From: Flavobacteriales bacterium UBA6772
Lineage (GTDB): Bacteria > Bacteroidota > Bacteroidia > Flavobacteriales > UBA7430
Length of the DNA: 28,346 bases
Direction of reading: 5' to 3'
Assembly (NCBI GenBank): GCA_002453265.1
Contig: DKGK01000027.1
Location: forward strand, 1 to 28,346
Both the position numbers and the translations under genes were made by a program. The notes below the pieces were generated by a model. The model had not been told where the DNA came from, did not search any database, and worked only from the letters and a program-made list of their open reading frames with translations. Shown here in pieces: positions 14,527 to 22,491 of this stretch. Every line of letters begins with the position of its first letter. Position 1 is the first letter of the stretch.

Positions 14527-16014
14527 ATGAGCGTAAATAAAGAAAAAATAAAAATTATACTTGGCTTAAAGCTAAAACAGGCACGCAAAGAGCAAAAACT
14601 ATCTTTAGCGAAATTGTCTAAAAAATCGGGCTTATCCATCTCGTATTTAAACGAAATAGAAAAGGGAAAAAAATACCCAAAACCAGAAAAAATACATGCA
14701 TTATCGACCGCATTAGGATTAAGTTTCGATGAATTGGTGTCTTTAAAACTGGAAAAAAGTCTTTCTCCACTCAGTACTTTAATAAAAAGCGATGTTTTAA
14801 ATGACCTACCTTTAAGCTTTTTCGGAATAGACTCAAAAAAACTAGTAAACCTACTAGCCGATGCACCTACAAGAGTAAATGCCTTTATAAGTGCAATTTT
14901 AGAAATAGCGAGAGGCCATGAATTAAATAAAGAGCATTTTTATTACTCCGCATTAAGAGCTTACCAAGAGTTACATTTAAACTACTTTGAAGAACTAGAA
15001 GATAGTGTAGCGTCTTGCCTAAGGACTTACGGATTAAGTAAAAAGGGAGTTAAGAGTAAAGAGTTAAAGAAAATATTGTACGATCATTTTAAATATAATT
15101 TTGAAGATTTAGATTTACAGAAGCACAAAAACTTAAAGAGCTTGCGTTCTGTTTTAAAAACGGGAAACAAAAACACACTTTATACAAATCCAACGCTACA
15201 AGAATCACAATTACGTTTTATTCTCGGTAGAGAAATAGCCTTTAACTTTCTTAAAATAAAAGAGCGTTCCTATACATTTAGTCATCATATAGCAAAGAAT
15301 TTCGACGAAGTTTTAAACAACTTCAAGGCTTCATATTTTTCAATCGCACTGCTTATTAATCAAGACGATTTACATCAAGATTTAGAAAATTTATTTGGTC
15401 AAGAAACTTTTAATCCCCTAGAAATCGAAAACTTAATACACAAATACAAAGTGTCTCCTGAGATGCTACTCCAAAGAATGACCAATATATTACCTAAGAA
15501 AATGGGTCTAAAAAACCTTTTCTTTTTACGTTTTAACAATGAAAACCAGAGCGATTATTACAGCTTAAATAAAGAATTGCATTTAAACAAGCGACACAAC
15601 CCACATGGCAATAAAATTGAGGAACACTATTGTAGAAGATGGATCACTATAGAAGTTTTGGAAGGTCTAAAAAAGAGACAAGAAGAGCAAAAAGAAAATT
15701 CAAATATTATTATGGCACAGCGATCTGCTTTTATAGATTCAGAAAACGAATACTTGTGTATAGCTATCGCTAGATCCATGTACCCTACGCCAAATGCGAA
15801 CAGCAGTGTAACTTTAGGCTTATTGGTAAATGACAAGCTGAAAAAGAAAATAGCCTTTTTAAAAGATCCTAAAATAATTACAAAAAGTGTAAACGCCACT
15901 TGCGAACGCTGTATATTAACGGACTGCAAAGAACGAGTAGCAGAAGCGAGCGTTGTTCGTAACATGAACAAAGACGCAGCAATAGAAGAGGAAATTAATC
16001 AACTCTTGAATTAA
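14527..16014 (+). CDS. XRE-family regulator of the ScfR/RamB type, putative glyoxylate-shunt regulator
   Basis: A DNA-binding regulator. Residues about 10-70 are an XRE helix-turn-helix (LKLKQARKEQKLSLAKLSKK, then SGLSISYLNEIEKGKKYPKP). The middle looks like an ImmA/IrrE-type domain in which the HExxH zinc site is lost: LGREIAFNFL stands in its place. The C-terminal part ends with a cysteine cluster CERCILTDC (Cys459, 462, 467), as in the short-chain fatty acyl regulators (ScfR) such as RamB and PrpC-type activators, which sense acyl-CoA metabolism. The 495-residue length fits. Divergence from aceBA with a palindrome between makes control of the glyoxylate shunt the natural hypothesis; whether it activates or represses is not visible. 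It is followed 4 bp later by the DUF389 gene, so the two are probably co-transcribed. Confidence 0.85.
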   Translation: MSVNKEKIKIILGLKLKQARKEQKLSLAKLSKKSGLSISYLNEIEKGKKYPKPEKIHALSTALGLSFDELVSLKLEKSLSPLSTLIKSDVLNDLPLSFFGIDSKKLVNLLADAPTRVNAFISAILEIARGHELNKEHFYYSALRAYQELHLNYFEELEDSVASCLRTYGLSKKGVKSKELKKILYDHFKYNFEDLDLQKHKNLKSLRSVLKTGNKNTLYTNPTLQESQLRFILGREIAFNFLKIKERSYTFSHHIAKNFDEVLNNFKASYFSIALLINQDDLHQDLENLFGQETFNPLEIENLIHKYKVSPEMLLQRMTNILPKKMGLKNLFFLRFNNENQSDYYSLNKELHLNKRHNPHGNKIEEHYCRRWITIEVLEGLKKRQEEQKENSNIIMAQRSAFIDSENEYLCIAIARSMYPTPNANSSVTLGLLVNDKLKKKIAFLKDPKIITKSVNATCERCILTDCKERVAEASVVRNMNKDAAIEEEINQLLN

Positions 16015-16018
16015 TACT

Positions 16019-17437
16019 ATGGAAGAGCAACAAAAAAATACGACTCCAAATCCTGAAAACTTGGGATTGATAAGCCAGTTTAGGAGTCTTATTAAAAACT
16101 CATTGCAGTTGTTAAAAGTTACCTTAAAATTTAACGACGAAAACATTAACCACGACGAAGTACGAGCTAGCATATTAAAAGATATTACTTTTAAGGGGTA
16201 TAACGTATGGATTTTAATTTGTTCCGTTGTTATCTGCTCAATAGGATTAAATATAAATTCAGCTGCTGTAGTCATTGGAGCAATGTTAATATCGCCCTTA
16301 ATGGGTCCTATTTTAGGCTTGGGTTTATCTATAGGAACAAATGATTTAGAAAACCTAAAAGCTTCTATTCAAAATTTTCTAATTGCTTTAGGAGTTAGTT
16401 TACTAACTTCGACAATATTCTTTTTAATTAGCCCTTTGCAAGAGGCACATGCAGAGTTACTTGCCAGAACACAACCTACTTTCCTTGACGCTCTTTTAGC
16501 GACTTTTGGTGGACTAGCTGGTGTAATTGCAATTAGCAGAAAAGACAGTAGTAATGTAATTCCGGGTGTTGCTATTGCAACCGCCTTAATGCCACCAATT
16601 TGCACCGCTGGCTACGGATTAGCGAATGGAAATATGTCTTTCTTTTTAGGTGCATTATACCTTTTCCTACTCAACTCCGTATTTATTAGCTTATCTACCT
16701 TATTAATTATAAGATATTTACGTTTTCCTTTTGTTTCTTTTGTAGATAAAGCAAAAGAAAAACGAGTAAAACACTACATAGCTTTAGTGAGTTTAGTAAT
16801 TATAATCCCAAGTGCCTTTCTCTTTTTTGAAGTTACTCAAGAATCTATTTTCCAAAGACGTGCAGAATACTTTACAAATGAAATTATTGAATATCGAGGT
16901 TCAGAAATCATTAATAAAAAGTTAAACTACCACAAAGAAGGCTCTTCAATAGAGGTATTTATGATAGGTAATCAGATACCAGAGGATGTTATTTGGGCTT
17001 GGGAACAAAAATTACTAAAAACAGACCTCAGCAATACAAGCTTAAAAATCATTCAAAACAAAAATAATAGCAAAGAGCTAGCTGGTACTATTGGTGCAGA
17101 AGTAAAATCGGGAATTATTAAAGAGCTTTACCAAAAGAATTTTGAAGAACTACAATTAAAAAGCAACGAAATTGACAGTCTTTTAAATGAAATAAACACA
17201 TTAAAAGGATCTCAAATAGATTGGATTCAACTACAAAAGGAAATATTTATTCAATATCCAGAATTAAAATACTTATCCTTTGGCTCTACAATTCGCTTAA
17301 ACGGTACAAGTATCGATACGGTGCCGACATTAATTCCAATTTGGACAGAAGAAAACAATTCTGAACAGTTAAAAAGCTGGTTACAAGTAAGATTAGGAGA
17401 AGATCAAATTCAAGTAATTGAACAAGAGAAATTTTAA
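16019..17437 (+). CDS. DUF389 (TIGR00341-like) membrane protein
   Basis: An integral inner-membrane protein of the DUF389 family, function unknown. After about 60 soluble residues come several membrane spans (roughly 63-235): VWILICSVVICSIGLNINSA, then AAVVIGAMLISPLMGPILGL with the family's GAMLISPLMGP signature, and further on SRKDSSNVIPGVAIATALMPP. Another span is at about 253-267 (LVSLVIIIPSAFLFF). The C-terminal 190 residues are a soluble domain with coiled-coil character (ELQLKSNEIDSLLNEINTLK). The 472-residue length is usual for Bacteroidota members. It starts 4 bp after the ScfR-like regulator's stop, so they probably share a transcript; a functional link is not shown by the sequence. 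Confidence 0.85.
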   Translation: MEEQQKNTTPNPENLGLISQFRSLIKNSLQLLKVTLKFNDENINHDEVRASILKDITFKGYNVWILICSVVICSIGLNINSAAVVIGAMLISPLMGPILGLGLSIGTNDLENLKASIQNFLIALGVSLLTSTIFFLISPLQEAHAELLARTQPTFLDALLATFGGLAGVIAISRKDSSNVIPGVAIATALMPPICTAGYGLANGNMSFFLGALYLFLLNSVFISLSTLLIIRYLRFPFVSFVDKAKEKRVKHYIALVSLVIIIPSAFLFFEVTQESIFQRRAEYFTNEIIEYRGSEIINKKLNYHKEGSSIEVFMIGNQIPEDVIWAWEQKLLKTDLSNTSLKIIQNKNNSKELAGTIGAEVKSGIIKELYQKNFEELQLKSNEIDSLLNEINTLKGSQIDWIQLQKEIFIQYPELKYLSFGSTIRLNGTSIDTVPTLIPIWTEENNSEQLKSWLQVRLGEDQIQVIEQEKF

Positions 17438-17446
17438 CAAAAAAAG

Positions 17447-17478
17447 TTTCTCACTACTAAATCTAATCGTTATTTTTG
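17447..17478 (+). promoter_or_regulatory. Promoter for the cytochrome oxidase assembly operon
   Basis: TATTTTTG (17471-17478) matches TAnnTTTG. TTTC at 17447-17450 is one base off the -33 TTTG, at 20-bp spacing. The ctaB TTG start is 22 bp beyond. Confidence 0.55.
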
Positions 17479-17500
17479 CAATTGTAAAACTCTACCAACC

Positions 17501-18382
17501 TTGAAAAACAAAATCAAAGATTACAGTCAGTTAGCAAAACTAAGACTATCTAGTACTGTAGTATTTTCTGCTTTAGTAGGTTATTTACTTGCGGTAGATG
17601 AGGTAGATTTTAAGATCCTACTTATGTTGTTGGTTGGTGGATTTATGGTAGTCGCCTCTTCAAATGGTTTTAACCAAGTTTACGAAAGAGACACCGATAA
17701 ATTAATGGAAAGAACAAAAGAGCGACCAATGCCAGCAGGTAGAATGGCAACTTCCGAAGGTTTGTTGTTTTCTAGTATCCTTGGACTTATAGGAATGGTT
17801 ATTCTATATTATATAAATGCAAAGTCAGCTATTTTTGGTGCAGCCGCATTAGTACTTTATGCTGCTGTTTATACTCCTTTAAAAACCGTAAGTCCTATTG
17901 CCGTATTTGTGGGTGCATTTCCTGGAGCTATCCCTTTTATGTTAGGTTGGGTAGCTGCAACAAATGAATTTGGCATAGAAGCAGGAACTTTATTTGCCAT
18001 TCAATTTCTTTGGCAATTTCCACATTTTTGGGCTATTGCTTGGTTATTAGACGAAGATTATAAAAAAGCAGGAATTATAATGCTCCCTTCTGGAATAAAA
18101 GACAAGAGGAGTGCTTTTCAAGCAATGCTTTACTCTATTTGGTTAATTCCAGTATCAATAATTCCTTTTGTATTTCCTTATATTGGAATAGAAAGTAAAT
18201 TACTTCTTACACCTATTGGAGCAGTACTCATTCTAGTAATGGGTATTTTCCTATACAAAAAAAGTGCCGTACTCTTAAAAAAATGCGATCAAGCTTCGGC
18301 TAAAAAATTAATGCTTGGTAGTTTAATCTATCTCCCAACTATACAAATCATCTATTTACTCGACAAATACCTTTTACAATAA
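17501..18382 (+). CDS. ctaB: Protoheme IX farnesyltransferase (heme O synthase)
   Basis: An inner-membrane UbiA-superfamily prenyltransferase that attaches a farnesyl group to heme b to make heme O, the precursor of heme A for cytochrome oxidase. The Asp-rich diphosphate-binding motif NGFNQVYERDTDKLM (55-69) is followed by ERTKERPMPAGR. The second loop is LDEDYKKAGIIMLP. About eight to nine membrane spans fit the 293 residues. It starts at TTG 17501, supported by the promoter just upstream and by the normal N-terminus DYSQLAKLRLSS; no in-frame ATG suits. The first subunit III gene begins at the next base after its stop, so it heads the oxidase operon. Confidence 0.93.
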   Translation: MKNKIKDYSQLAKLRLSSTVVFSALVGYLLAVDEVDFKILLMLLVGGFMVVASSNGFNQVYERDTDKLMERTKERPMPAGRMATSEGLLFSSILGLIGMVILYYINAKSAIFGAAALVLYAAVYTPLKTVSPIAVFVGAFPGAIPFMLGWVAATNEFGIEAGTLFAIQFLWQFPHFWAIAWLLDEDYKKAGIIMLPSGIKDKRSAFQAMLYSIWLIPVSIIPFVFPYIGIESKLLLTPIGAVLILVMGIFLYKKSAVLLKKCDQASAKKLMLGSLIYLPTIQIIYLLDKYLLQ

Positions 18383-18952
18383 ATGAAAACTGCAACAGAA
18401 ATTCACAAGAAAAAGACGCGTAAACCTCTATTATTTATCTCAATGATAAGCATAGTAATGCTATTTATTGGTTTTACTTCAGGTTATATTGTCCGTATGG
18501 CAGAAGGAAATTGGATGGCATTCGATTTACCTGATGCATTTTTTATAAGTACTGCTGTAATTATTCTAAGTAGTGTCGTAATTCAAAAAAGTTTACAAGC
18601 TGCTCGTGTAAATGACTTTTCAACGGTGAAACGTTTTTTAGGTATTACCTTTCTTTTAGGGCTAGCTTTTACTATTCTCCAATTTGAAGGATGGTCTCAG
18701 ATGCGTAATATCGGCGTATTTTTTACGGGAGAAAACAGCAATGCAGCTGGTTCTTTTGTATACGTTATTACTTTAGTACACTTGTTGCATCTTATCGCAG
18801 GACTTATTTCTGTTTTAGTAATGTATATAAACTCTAGAAGTAATAAATATACTAACGAAAATGCATTAGGATTAGAGCTTGGTGTAATATTCTGGCACTT
18901 TTTAGGAGGGCTTTGGATCTATTTATTCTTATTTTTCTTATTTACTAGGTAA
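18383..18952 (+). CDS. Cytochrome c oxidase subunit III family protein (short form)
   Basis: A heme-copper oxidase subunit III-like membrane protein of 189 residues with five predicted spans. Recognisable parts are PLLFISMISIVMLFIGFTSGYIV, the QFEGWSQM turn, HLLHLIAGLISVLVM and the terminal WHFLGGLWIYLFLFFLF, which matches the last helix of subunit III. It lacks the two N-terminal helices of long subunit III. It follows ctaB with no spacer and is followed by a second, longer subunit III gene; this duplication is usual in Flavobacteriia. Subunits I and II are not in this window. How the two proteins share a place in the complex is unclear. Confidence 0.88.
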   Translation: MKTATEIHKKKTRKPLLFISMISIVMLFIGFTSGYIVRMAEGNWMAFDLPDAFFISTAVIILSSVVIQKSLQAARVNDFSTVKRFLGITFLLGLAFTILQFEGWSQMRNIGVFFTGENSNAAGSFVYVITLVHLLHLIAGLISVLVMYINSRSNKYTNENALGLELGVIFWHFLGGLWIYLFLFFLFTR

Positions 18953-19053
18953 AATTAAGTATTAGCAAACCTACATCATATTTAGAAGTAGTCTAAACAA
19001 TAATTTGAAGATGGAAAGCAAACAATGCATTTTTCTCTTTTAATGGAAAGACT

Positions 19054-19061
19054 TATCTTTG
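19054..19061 (+). promoter_or_regulatory. Possible internal promoter before the second subunit III gene
   Basis: TATCTTTG matches TAnnTTTG within the 185-bp gap 18953-19137, the only large gap in the oxidase cluster. The ATG is 76 bp beyond. This suggests the second half of the cluster can be transcribed separately. Confidence 0.4.
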
Positions 19062-19137
19062 GCACGCTTAAAAAGGCATTCGGATTCGAAGCCTCAAAAA
19101 ATAACTAATATAACACGCACACAAGCAATCACATAGT

Positions 19138-19962
19138 ATGGGAGTAGAATCAACTACAGAAAGCGTTTGGCGCGGAGGTGTAAAACCTTTTAAGGCAAGT
19201 TATGGAAAAATGATGATGTGGTTTTTCCTTTTAACGGATGCCTTAACATTTTCAGGTTTTTTAGGAGCTTACGGATTTTCGCGATTTAAATATGCAGAAA
19301 CTTGGCCTTTAGCAGAAAATGTATTTACACATTTTCCTGGAATTCATGGAGATCAACCACTACTCTACGTCGCCTTAATGACCTTTATACTTATTATGAG
19401 TTCGGTTACTATGGTATTAGCAGTACACCATGGAAAAAACATGGATACTAAAAAAGTAGCATGGTGGATGGGTTTCACTGTTTTAGGTGGGATAATTTTC
19501 TTAGGTTCCCAAGCTTGGGAATGGATGCACTTTATTCACGGTACTGCAGAAGGTGCTTTACAGTTAGCCGATGGAAGCATTGCTAAAGTAATTGCAGCTG
19601 GTACAGAGGTCATGGGGCAAAAGTATAACTTCGATGTTCTTAGATTAGGTACAGAGAAATTCATTACAGATCCTACCACAATAGCTACTTTAAGTACTGG
19701 AGCAGAACATGTATATGGTGCTAATATGCTGGTTAACGAATATGGTTTACCACAATTTGCTAACTTCTTCTTCTTTATTACAGGTTTTCACGGATTCCAC
19801 GTTTTTACAGGAGTATTATTAAACACAATCGTCTTTATAAACGTATTGTTTGGTACTTACGAAAAGAGAGGTCATTACGAAATGGTTGAGAAAGTTGGGT
19901 TATACTGGCACTTTGTAGATTTAGTTTGGGTGTTTGTATTTACCTTCTTCTACTTGGTATAA
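19138..19962 (+). CDS. Cytochrome c oxidase subunit III (long form)
   Basis: A subunit III-like membrane protein of the heme-copper oxidase, 274 residues. Spans are visible at MMMWFFLLTDALTFSGFLGAYGF (about 25-45), LLYVALMTFILIMSSVTMVLAV, WMGFTVLGGIIFLGSQAWEW, FFFFITGFHGFHVFTGVLLN and the last helix YWHFVDLVWVFVFTFFYLV, all typical. An insert of about 60 mostly polar residues (about 138-200) sits between the third and fourth spans, which makes it longer than the paralogue next to it. The HGFHVFTG and WHFVDLVW blocks are the strongest family marks. It continues the operon into subunit IV 47 bp later. Confidence 0.92.
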   Translation: MGVESTTESVWRGGVKPFKASYGKMMMWFFLLTDALTFSGFLGAYGFSRFKYAETWPLAENVFTHFPGIHGDQPLLYVALMTFILIMSSVTMVLAVHHGKNMDTKKVAWWMGFTVLGGIIFLGSQAWEWMHFIHGTAEGALQLADGSIAKVIAAGTEVMGQKYNFDVLRLGTEKFITDPTTIATLSTGAEHVYGANMLVNEYGLPQFANFFFFITGFHGFHVFTGVLLNTIVFINVLFGTYEKRGHYEMVEKVGLYWHFVDLVWVFVFTFFYLV

Positions 19963-20009
19963 TAAGTAACTTAACAAATCTTCAACAAACAAATTAATAT
20001 ACTTTAGAT

Positions 20010-20303
20010 ATGTCACACGATAAACACGGCGGAACAAAACAAATTTGGTTGGTTTTTTGGATCCTTTTAGCACTTACTACAGTAGAAGTTGCTTTAGGTA
20101 TTTACAAGCCTGTTAGCTACGAAATCCTTAAATGGACTTTCATTATTCTTACTTTAGTAAAAGCGTATTATATTGTAGCTTACTTTATGCACGTTAAACA
20201 CGAAACTAAAGGCTTTACGTGGACTTTGGCTCTGCCAACCTTTATCTTAATACCCTACCTACTTTTTATTTTATTAACAGAAGCAAGTGATTTGATTCTA
20301 TAA
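20010..20303 (+). CDS. Cytochrome c oxidase subunit IV-like protein
   Basis: A small inner-membrane subunit of the CyoD/CoxD (prokaryotic subunit IV) family, thought to stabilise the oxidase. At 97 residues it has a His-rich hydrophilic N-terminus (MSHDKHGG) and three spans: IWLVFWILLALTTVEVALGI, LKWTFIILTLVKAYYIVAYF and LALPTFILIPYLLFILL. The KAYYIVAYFMHVKHE block is the family signature. Its stop shares a base with the next ATG (TAATG at 20301-20305), linking it translationally to the SCO-like gene. Confidence 0.9.
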   Translation: MSHDKHGGTKQIWLVFWILLALTTVEVALGIYKPVSYEILKWTFIILTLVKAYYIVAYFMHVKHETKGFTWTLALPTFILIPYLLFILLTEASDLIL

Positions 20304-21019
20304 TGAAACAAACATCTAAATATACTAAGGGGGTAGTACTATTTTTAATATTAGTACTACCCTCTATTTTGTACCTATATCTTACTTCTGGTAAACATAA
20401 TTTTGTTTATCTACCTATTATTGCTAGTCAGTCGCAAAACTATATTCCTCTTTTAGATGAAAACAGGCAAGGTATTCCAGAACACCATTTTATTAGTGAC
20501 TTCCCTTTAACAGAAACACTTTCTTTTAGAGACTTAGACAAGAAAATAAAGTTGGTTTTTTTCTCTAATGCTGATGATACTCTAACCAACCAGTTAATTG
20601 GCTATATGTTCGAAACTGAAGTATGGACACATTTAGGAAATTACGAAGACATTTATTTTTTAAATTTTGTAGTAGTAGATTCAGTTAACACTTTTGATGC
20701 TTCAATATTCGAACAAAATACAGTACCTAAAGATCAGTGGATTAATATACCTTTACAACAAGACTCGTTAAGAACACTATTAGACCATAACATTTTAGTT
20801 GGCGGAATACGTTTAAAAATTTTAGTTGGTGAAGAAGTAAAAGTTGGAGAGACTATTATTTGCGATAGAGAAGGAAGAATTCGATCAGGATTTAACAACA
20901 ACGACAAAATGATGGATAGCTATAACAGTCTAAGTAAGTTTGAAATAAAACTTCTTAGAGACGATTTGAAAGTTTTATTAGCTGAATATCAAAGAGAATT
21001 GAAACATAAAAATGACTAG
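20303..21019 (+). CDS. Membrane-anchored SCO-like protein without copper-binding cysteines
   Basis: A 238-residue protein with one N-terminal span (VVLFLILVLPSILYLYLTSG, 11-30), the rest facing the periplasm. Its C-terminal segment DREGRIRSGFNNND followed by LLRDDLKVLLAEYQ parallels the SCO protein encoded next (DGLGRVRSGYDKQG, then LVNDIKRLLKEN), so it is probably a thioredoxin-fold SCO relative. Where SCO has TTCPSICP after the first strand, this protein reads FFSNADDTLTNQ: the CxxxC copper site is missing, and its only cysteine is the one before DREGR. It overlaps subunit IV by 1 bp and SCO by 8 bp. A role in oxidase assembly alongside SCO is inferred from position. Confidence 0.7.
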   Translation: MKQTSKYTKGVVLFLILVLPSILYLYLTSGKHNFVYLPIIASQSQNYIPLLDENRQGIPEHHFISDFPLTETLSFRDLDKKIKLVFFSNADDTLTNQLIGYMFETEVWTHLGNYEDIYFLNFVVVDSVNTFDASIFEQNTVPKDQWINIPLQQDSLRTLLDHNILVGGIRLKILVGEEVKVGETIICDREGRIRSGFNNNDKMMDSYNSLSKFEIKLLRDDLKVLLAEYQRELKHKND

Positions 21020-21668
21020 ACTTTTAGCTGTCCTATTTTGCATTGCAGGATTAAGTTCTTGCAGTTCTAAGAAAAATGAAAAGCTTGCTTTTGTTGGACC
21101 TCAGCAAATAATAAATGGAGATACATTATTTCATATAGTACCTAAATTTACTTTAATAAACCAAAATAAGGATTCTATTTCGAATTCCGATTTAGCAGGC
21201 AAGGTTTATGTAGCTGATTTCTTTTTTACAACATGTCCTTCAATTTGTCCAATAATGACTAATAACTTAGTTAAAGTACAAAGAGCATTTAAAGGAATAG
21301 AAAATTTTGCTTTGGTTTCTCATACAGTAAATCCAGATTTCGACCGAGAAGATGTTTTAAAAGAATACGCTGCTAAAATGCATGCAGATACTACTAATTG
21401 GCATTTTTTAACAGGAACAAAAGAAGCTATTTACAATACTGCCTTTCATGGCTATTTTGCAAATGCTGGGGAAGATGAGTTAGCTCCAGGTGGATTTCTT
21501 CATTCTGAGTATTTCATTTTAGTTGACGGACTTGGAAGAGTGCGTTCTGGTTACGACAAACAAGGGAATGTAAAAGGTGTTTACGATGGCACAAAAGATC
21601 AGGATATACTTCAATTGGTAAATGATATTAAACGTTTATTAAAAGAAAACAAAGAAGATGGACAATAA
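21012..21668 (+). CDS. SCO1/SenC-family copper chaperone lipoprotein
   Basis: A periplasm-facing thioredoxin-fold protein that delivers copper to, or reduces, the CuA site of cytochrome oxidase subunit II. Residues 1-17 form a lipoprotein signal peptide with lipobox LSSC (Cys17), so it is membrane-anchored by lipid. The copper ligands are present: Cys75 and Cys79 in TTCPSICPIM, and a His in GFLHSEY (about 167). VNPDFDRED and DGLGRVRSGY are further family marks. The 218-residue length is normal. It overlaps the preceding SCO-like gene by 8 bp and the following DUF420 gene by 11 bp, so the cluster is tightly coupled. Confidence 0.93.
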   Translation: MTRLLAVLFCIAGLSSCSSKKNEKLAFVGPQQIINGDTLFHIVPKFTLINQNKDSISNSDLAGKVYVADFFFTTCPSICPIMTNNLVKVQRAFKGIENFALVSHTVNPDFDREDVLKEYAAKMHADTTNWHFLTGTKEAIYNTAFHGYFANAGEDELAPGGFLHSEYFILVDGLGRVRSGYDKQGNVKGVYDGTKDQDILQLVNDIKRLLKENKEDGQ

Positions 21669-22182
21669 AAAAGCAACTCGTTTAATTTACATTGTTTCTG
21701 CAGCTGTTTTAGGATTGGTCGTGTTGTTGTACAACTTACCACAGGCTGAATATATTCCTCAATTTGTAAAATATTTACCTAAGTTACATGCAAGCATCAA
21801 TGCAACCTGTTTTATTCTTCTCATATTTTCTTTAAGAGCTATAAAACAAAATAAGGTTGACTTACATAAAAAATTAAATCTCACCGCATTTACACTTTCT
21901 GCACTATTTATACTATCGTATGTAACTTATCACTCATTTGGTATAGAAACCAAATTCCCAGTAGATAATCCACTTAGACCACTGTACTTTTTCATATTAG
22001 TAAGTCATATTATTCTAGCAACCTTGGTCTTGCCATTAATTTTACTATCATTTCATAAGGCAATTATAGGAGATATACACGCTCACAAAAAAATAACCAA
22101 ATGGAGTATGCCAATATGGATTTATGTAACCTTTACAGGAGTAGTTGTATATTTAATGATCTCACCTTACTATAGTTTATAA
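21658..22182 (+). CDS. DUF420 membrane protein
   Basis: An inner-membrane protein of the DUF420 family, often found beside cytochrome oxidase genes and suspected of a role in oxidase assembly; its biochemical function is unknown. The 174 residues give five likely spans: LIYIVSAAVLGLVVLLYNLP, LHASINATCFILLIFSLRAI, LNLTAFTLSALFILSYVTYH, LYFFILVSHIILATLVLPLI and WSMPIWIYVTFTGVVVYLMI. Conserved His residues sit at LHASIN, DLHKK, YHSFG, SHIILA and AHKKITKW, a pattern compatible with metal or heme binding. It overlaps SCO by 11 bp, and its stop shares a base with the next ATG (TAATG). Confidence 0.88.
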   Translation: MDNKKATRLIYIVSAAVLGLVVLLYNLPQAEYIPQFVKYLPKLHASINATCFILLIFSLRAIKQNKVDLHKKLNLTAFTLSALFILSYVTYHSFGIETKFPVDNPLRPLYFFILVSHIILATLVLPLILLSFHKAIIGDIHAHKKITKWSMPIWIYVTFTGVVVYLMISPYYSL

Positions 22183-22424
22183 TGAAGAATAAAGCCCTAC
22201 TAGTACTCGTTTCATTTATATTTTTTACAAATAATTTATTTGCACAGGGTTGTTCTATGTGTAAGGCTGTCGCAGAAACAAGTGTTGCTGGAGGGAATTC
22301 GCAAGGTTCTGGCTTAAATGCAGGAATACTTTATATTATGGTCTTTCCTTATATTCTAATTGGAGTTGGATTTTACTTTTGGCAAAGGCATCGCAAACAA
22401 TTGCAAAAAGAACAAGAGTCTTAA
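22182..22424 (+). CDS. Small exported membrane protein with CxxC motif
   Basis: An 80-residue protein, last in the oxidase cluster. Residues 1-22 are a signal peptide ending LFAQ. The mature N-terminus begins GCSMCKAVAET, a CxxC that would face the periplasm. One span follows (GILYIMVFPYILIGVGFYFW, 49-68), with a basic cytoplasmic tail. Proteins of this plan are commonly found after DUF420 genes in Bacteroidota and have no assigned function. The CxxC and the location suggest metal or thiol handling during oxidase maturation; this is inference. No terminator is visible before the next promoter. Confidence 0.8.
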   Translation: MKNKALLVLVSFIFFTNNLFAQGCSMCKAVAETSVAGGNSQGSGLNAGILYIMVFPYILIGVGFYFWQRHRKQLQKEQES

Positions 22425-22426
22425 CA

Positions 22427-22438
22427 TCTGTTAACAGA
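22427..22438. promoter_or_regulatory. 12-bp palindrome upstream of the TolC promoter
   Basis: TCTGTTAACAGA is a perfect palindrome just upstream of where the -33 element of the tolC-type promoter should lie (-7 box at 22459-22466). It is a candidate regulator site; no binding protein is suggested by the neighbours. Confidence 0.3.
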
Positions 22439-22458
22439 CAAATCTACTTCAATAGTAG

Positions 22459-22466
22459 TATATTTG
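22459..22466 (+). promoter_or_regulatory. -7 promoter box for the TolC/HlyD operon
   Basis: TATATTTG matches TAnnTTTG 25 bp before the ATG at 22492. No -33 TTTG at the usual distance. Confidence 0.5.
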
Positions 22467-22491
22467 TAGAAAATTAAACAATACTACATTT

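Noticed and set aside
19054..19080. Possible sigma-54 promoter: TGGCAC at 19060-19065 before the second subunit III gene
   Set aside because: The -12 element TTGC is missing at the required distance (the sequence there is an A-run), and the stretch is better explained by the TATCTTTG -7 box.
19043..19108. 21-codon ORF (MERLIFGTLKKAFGFEASKNN) before the long subunit III gene
   Set aside because: It contains the likely -7 promoter box, is very short and shows no family features; probably chance.
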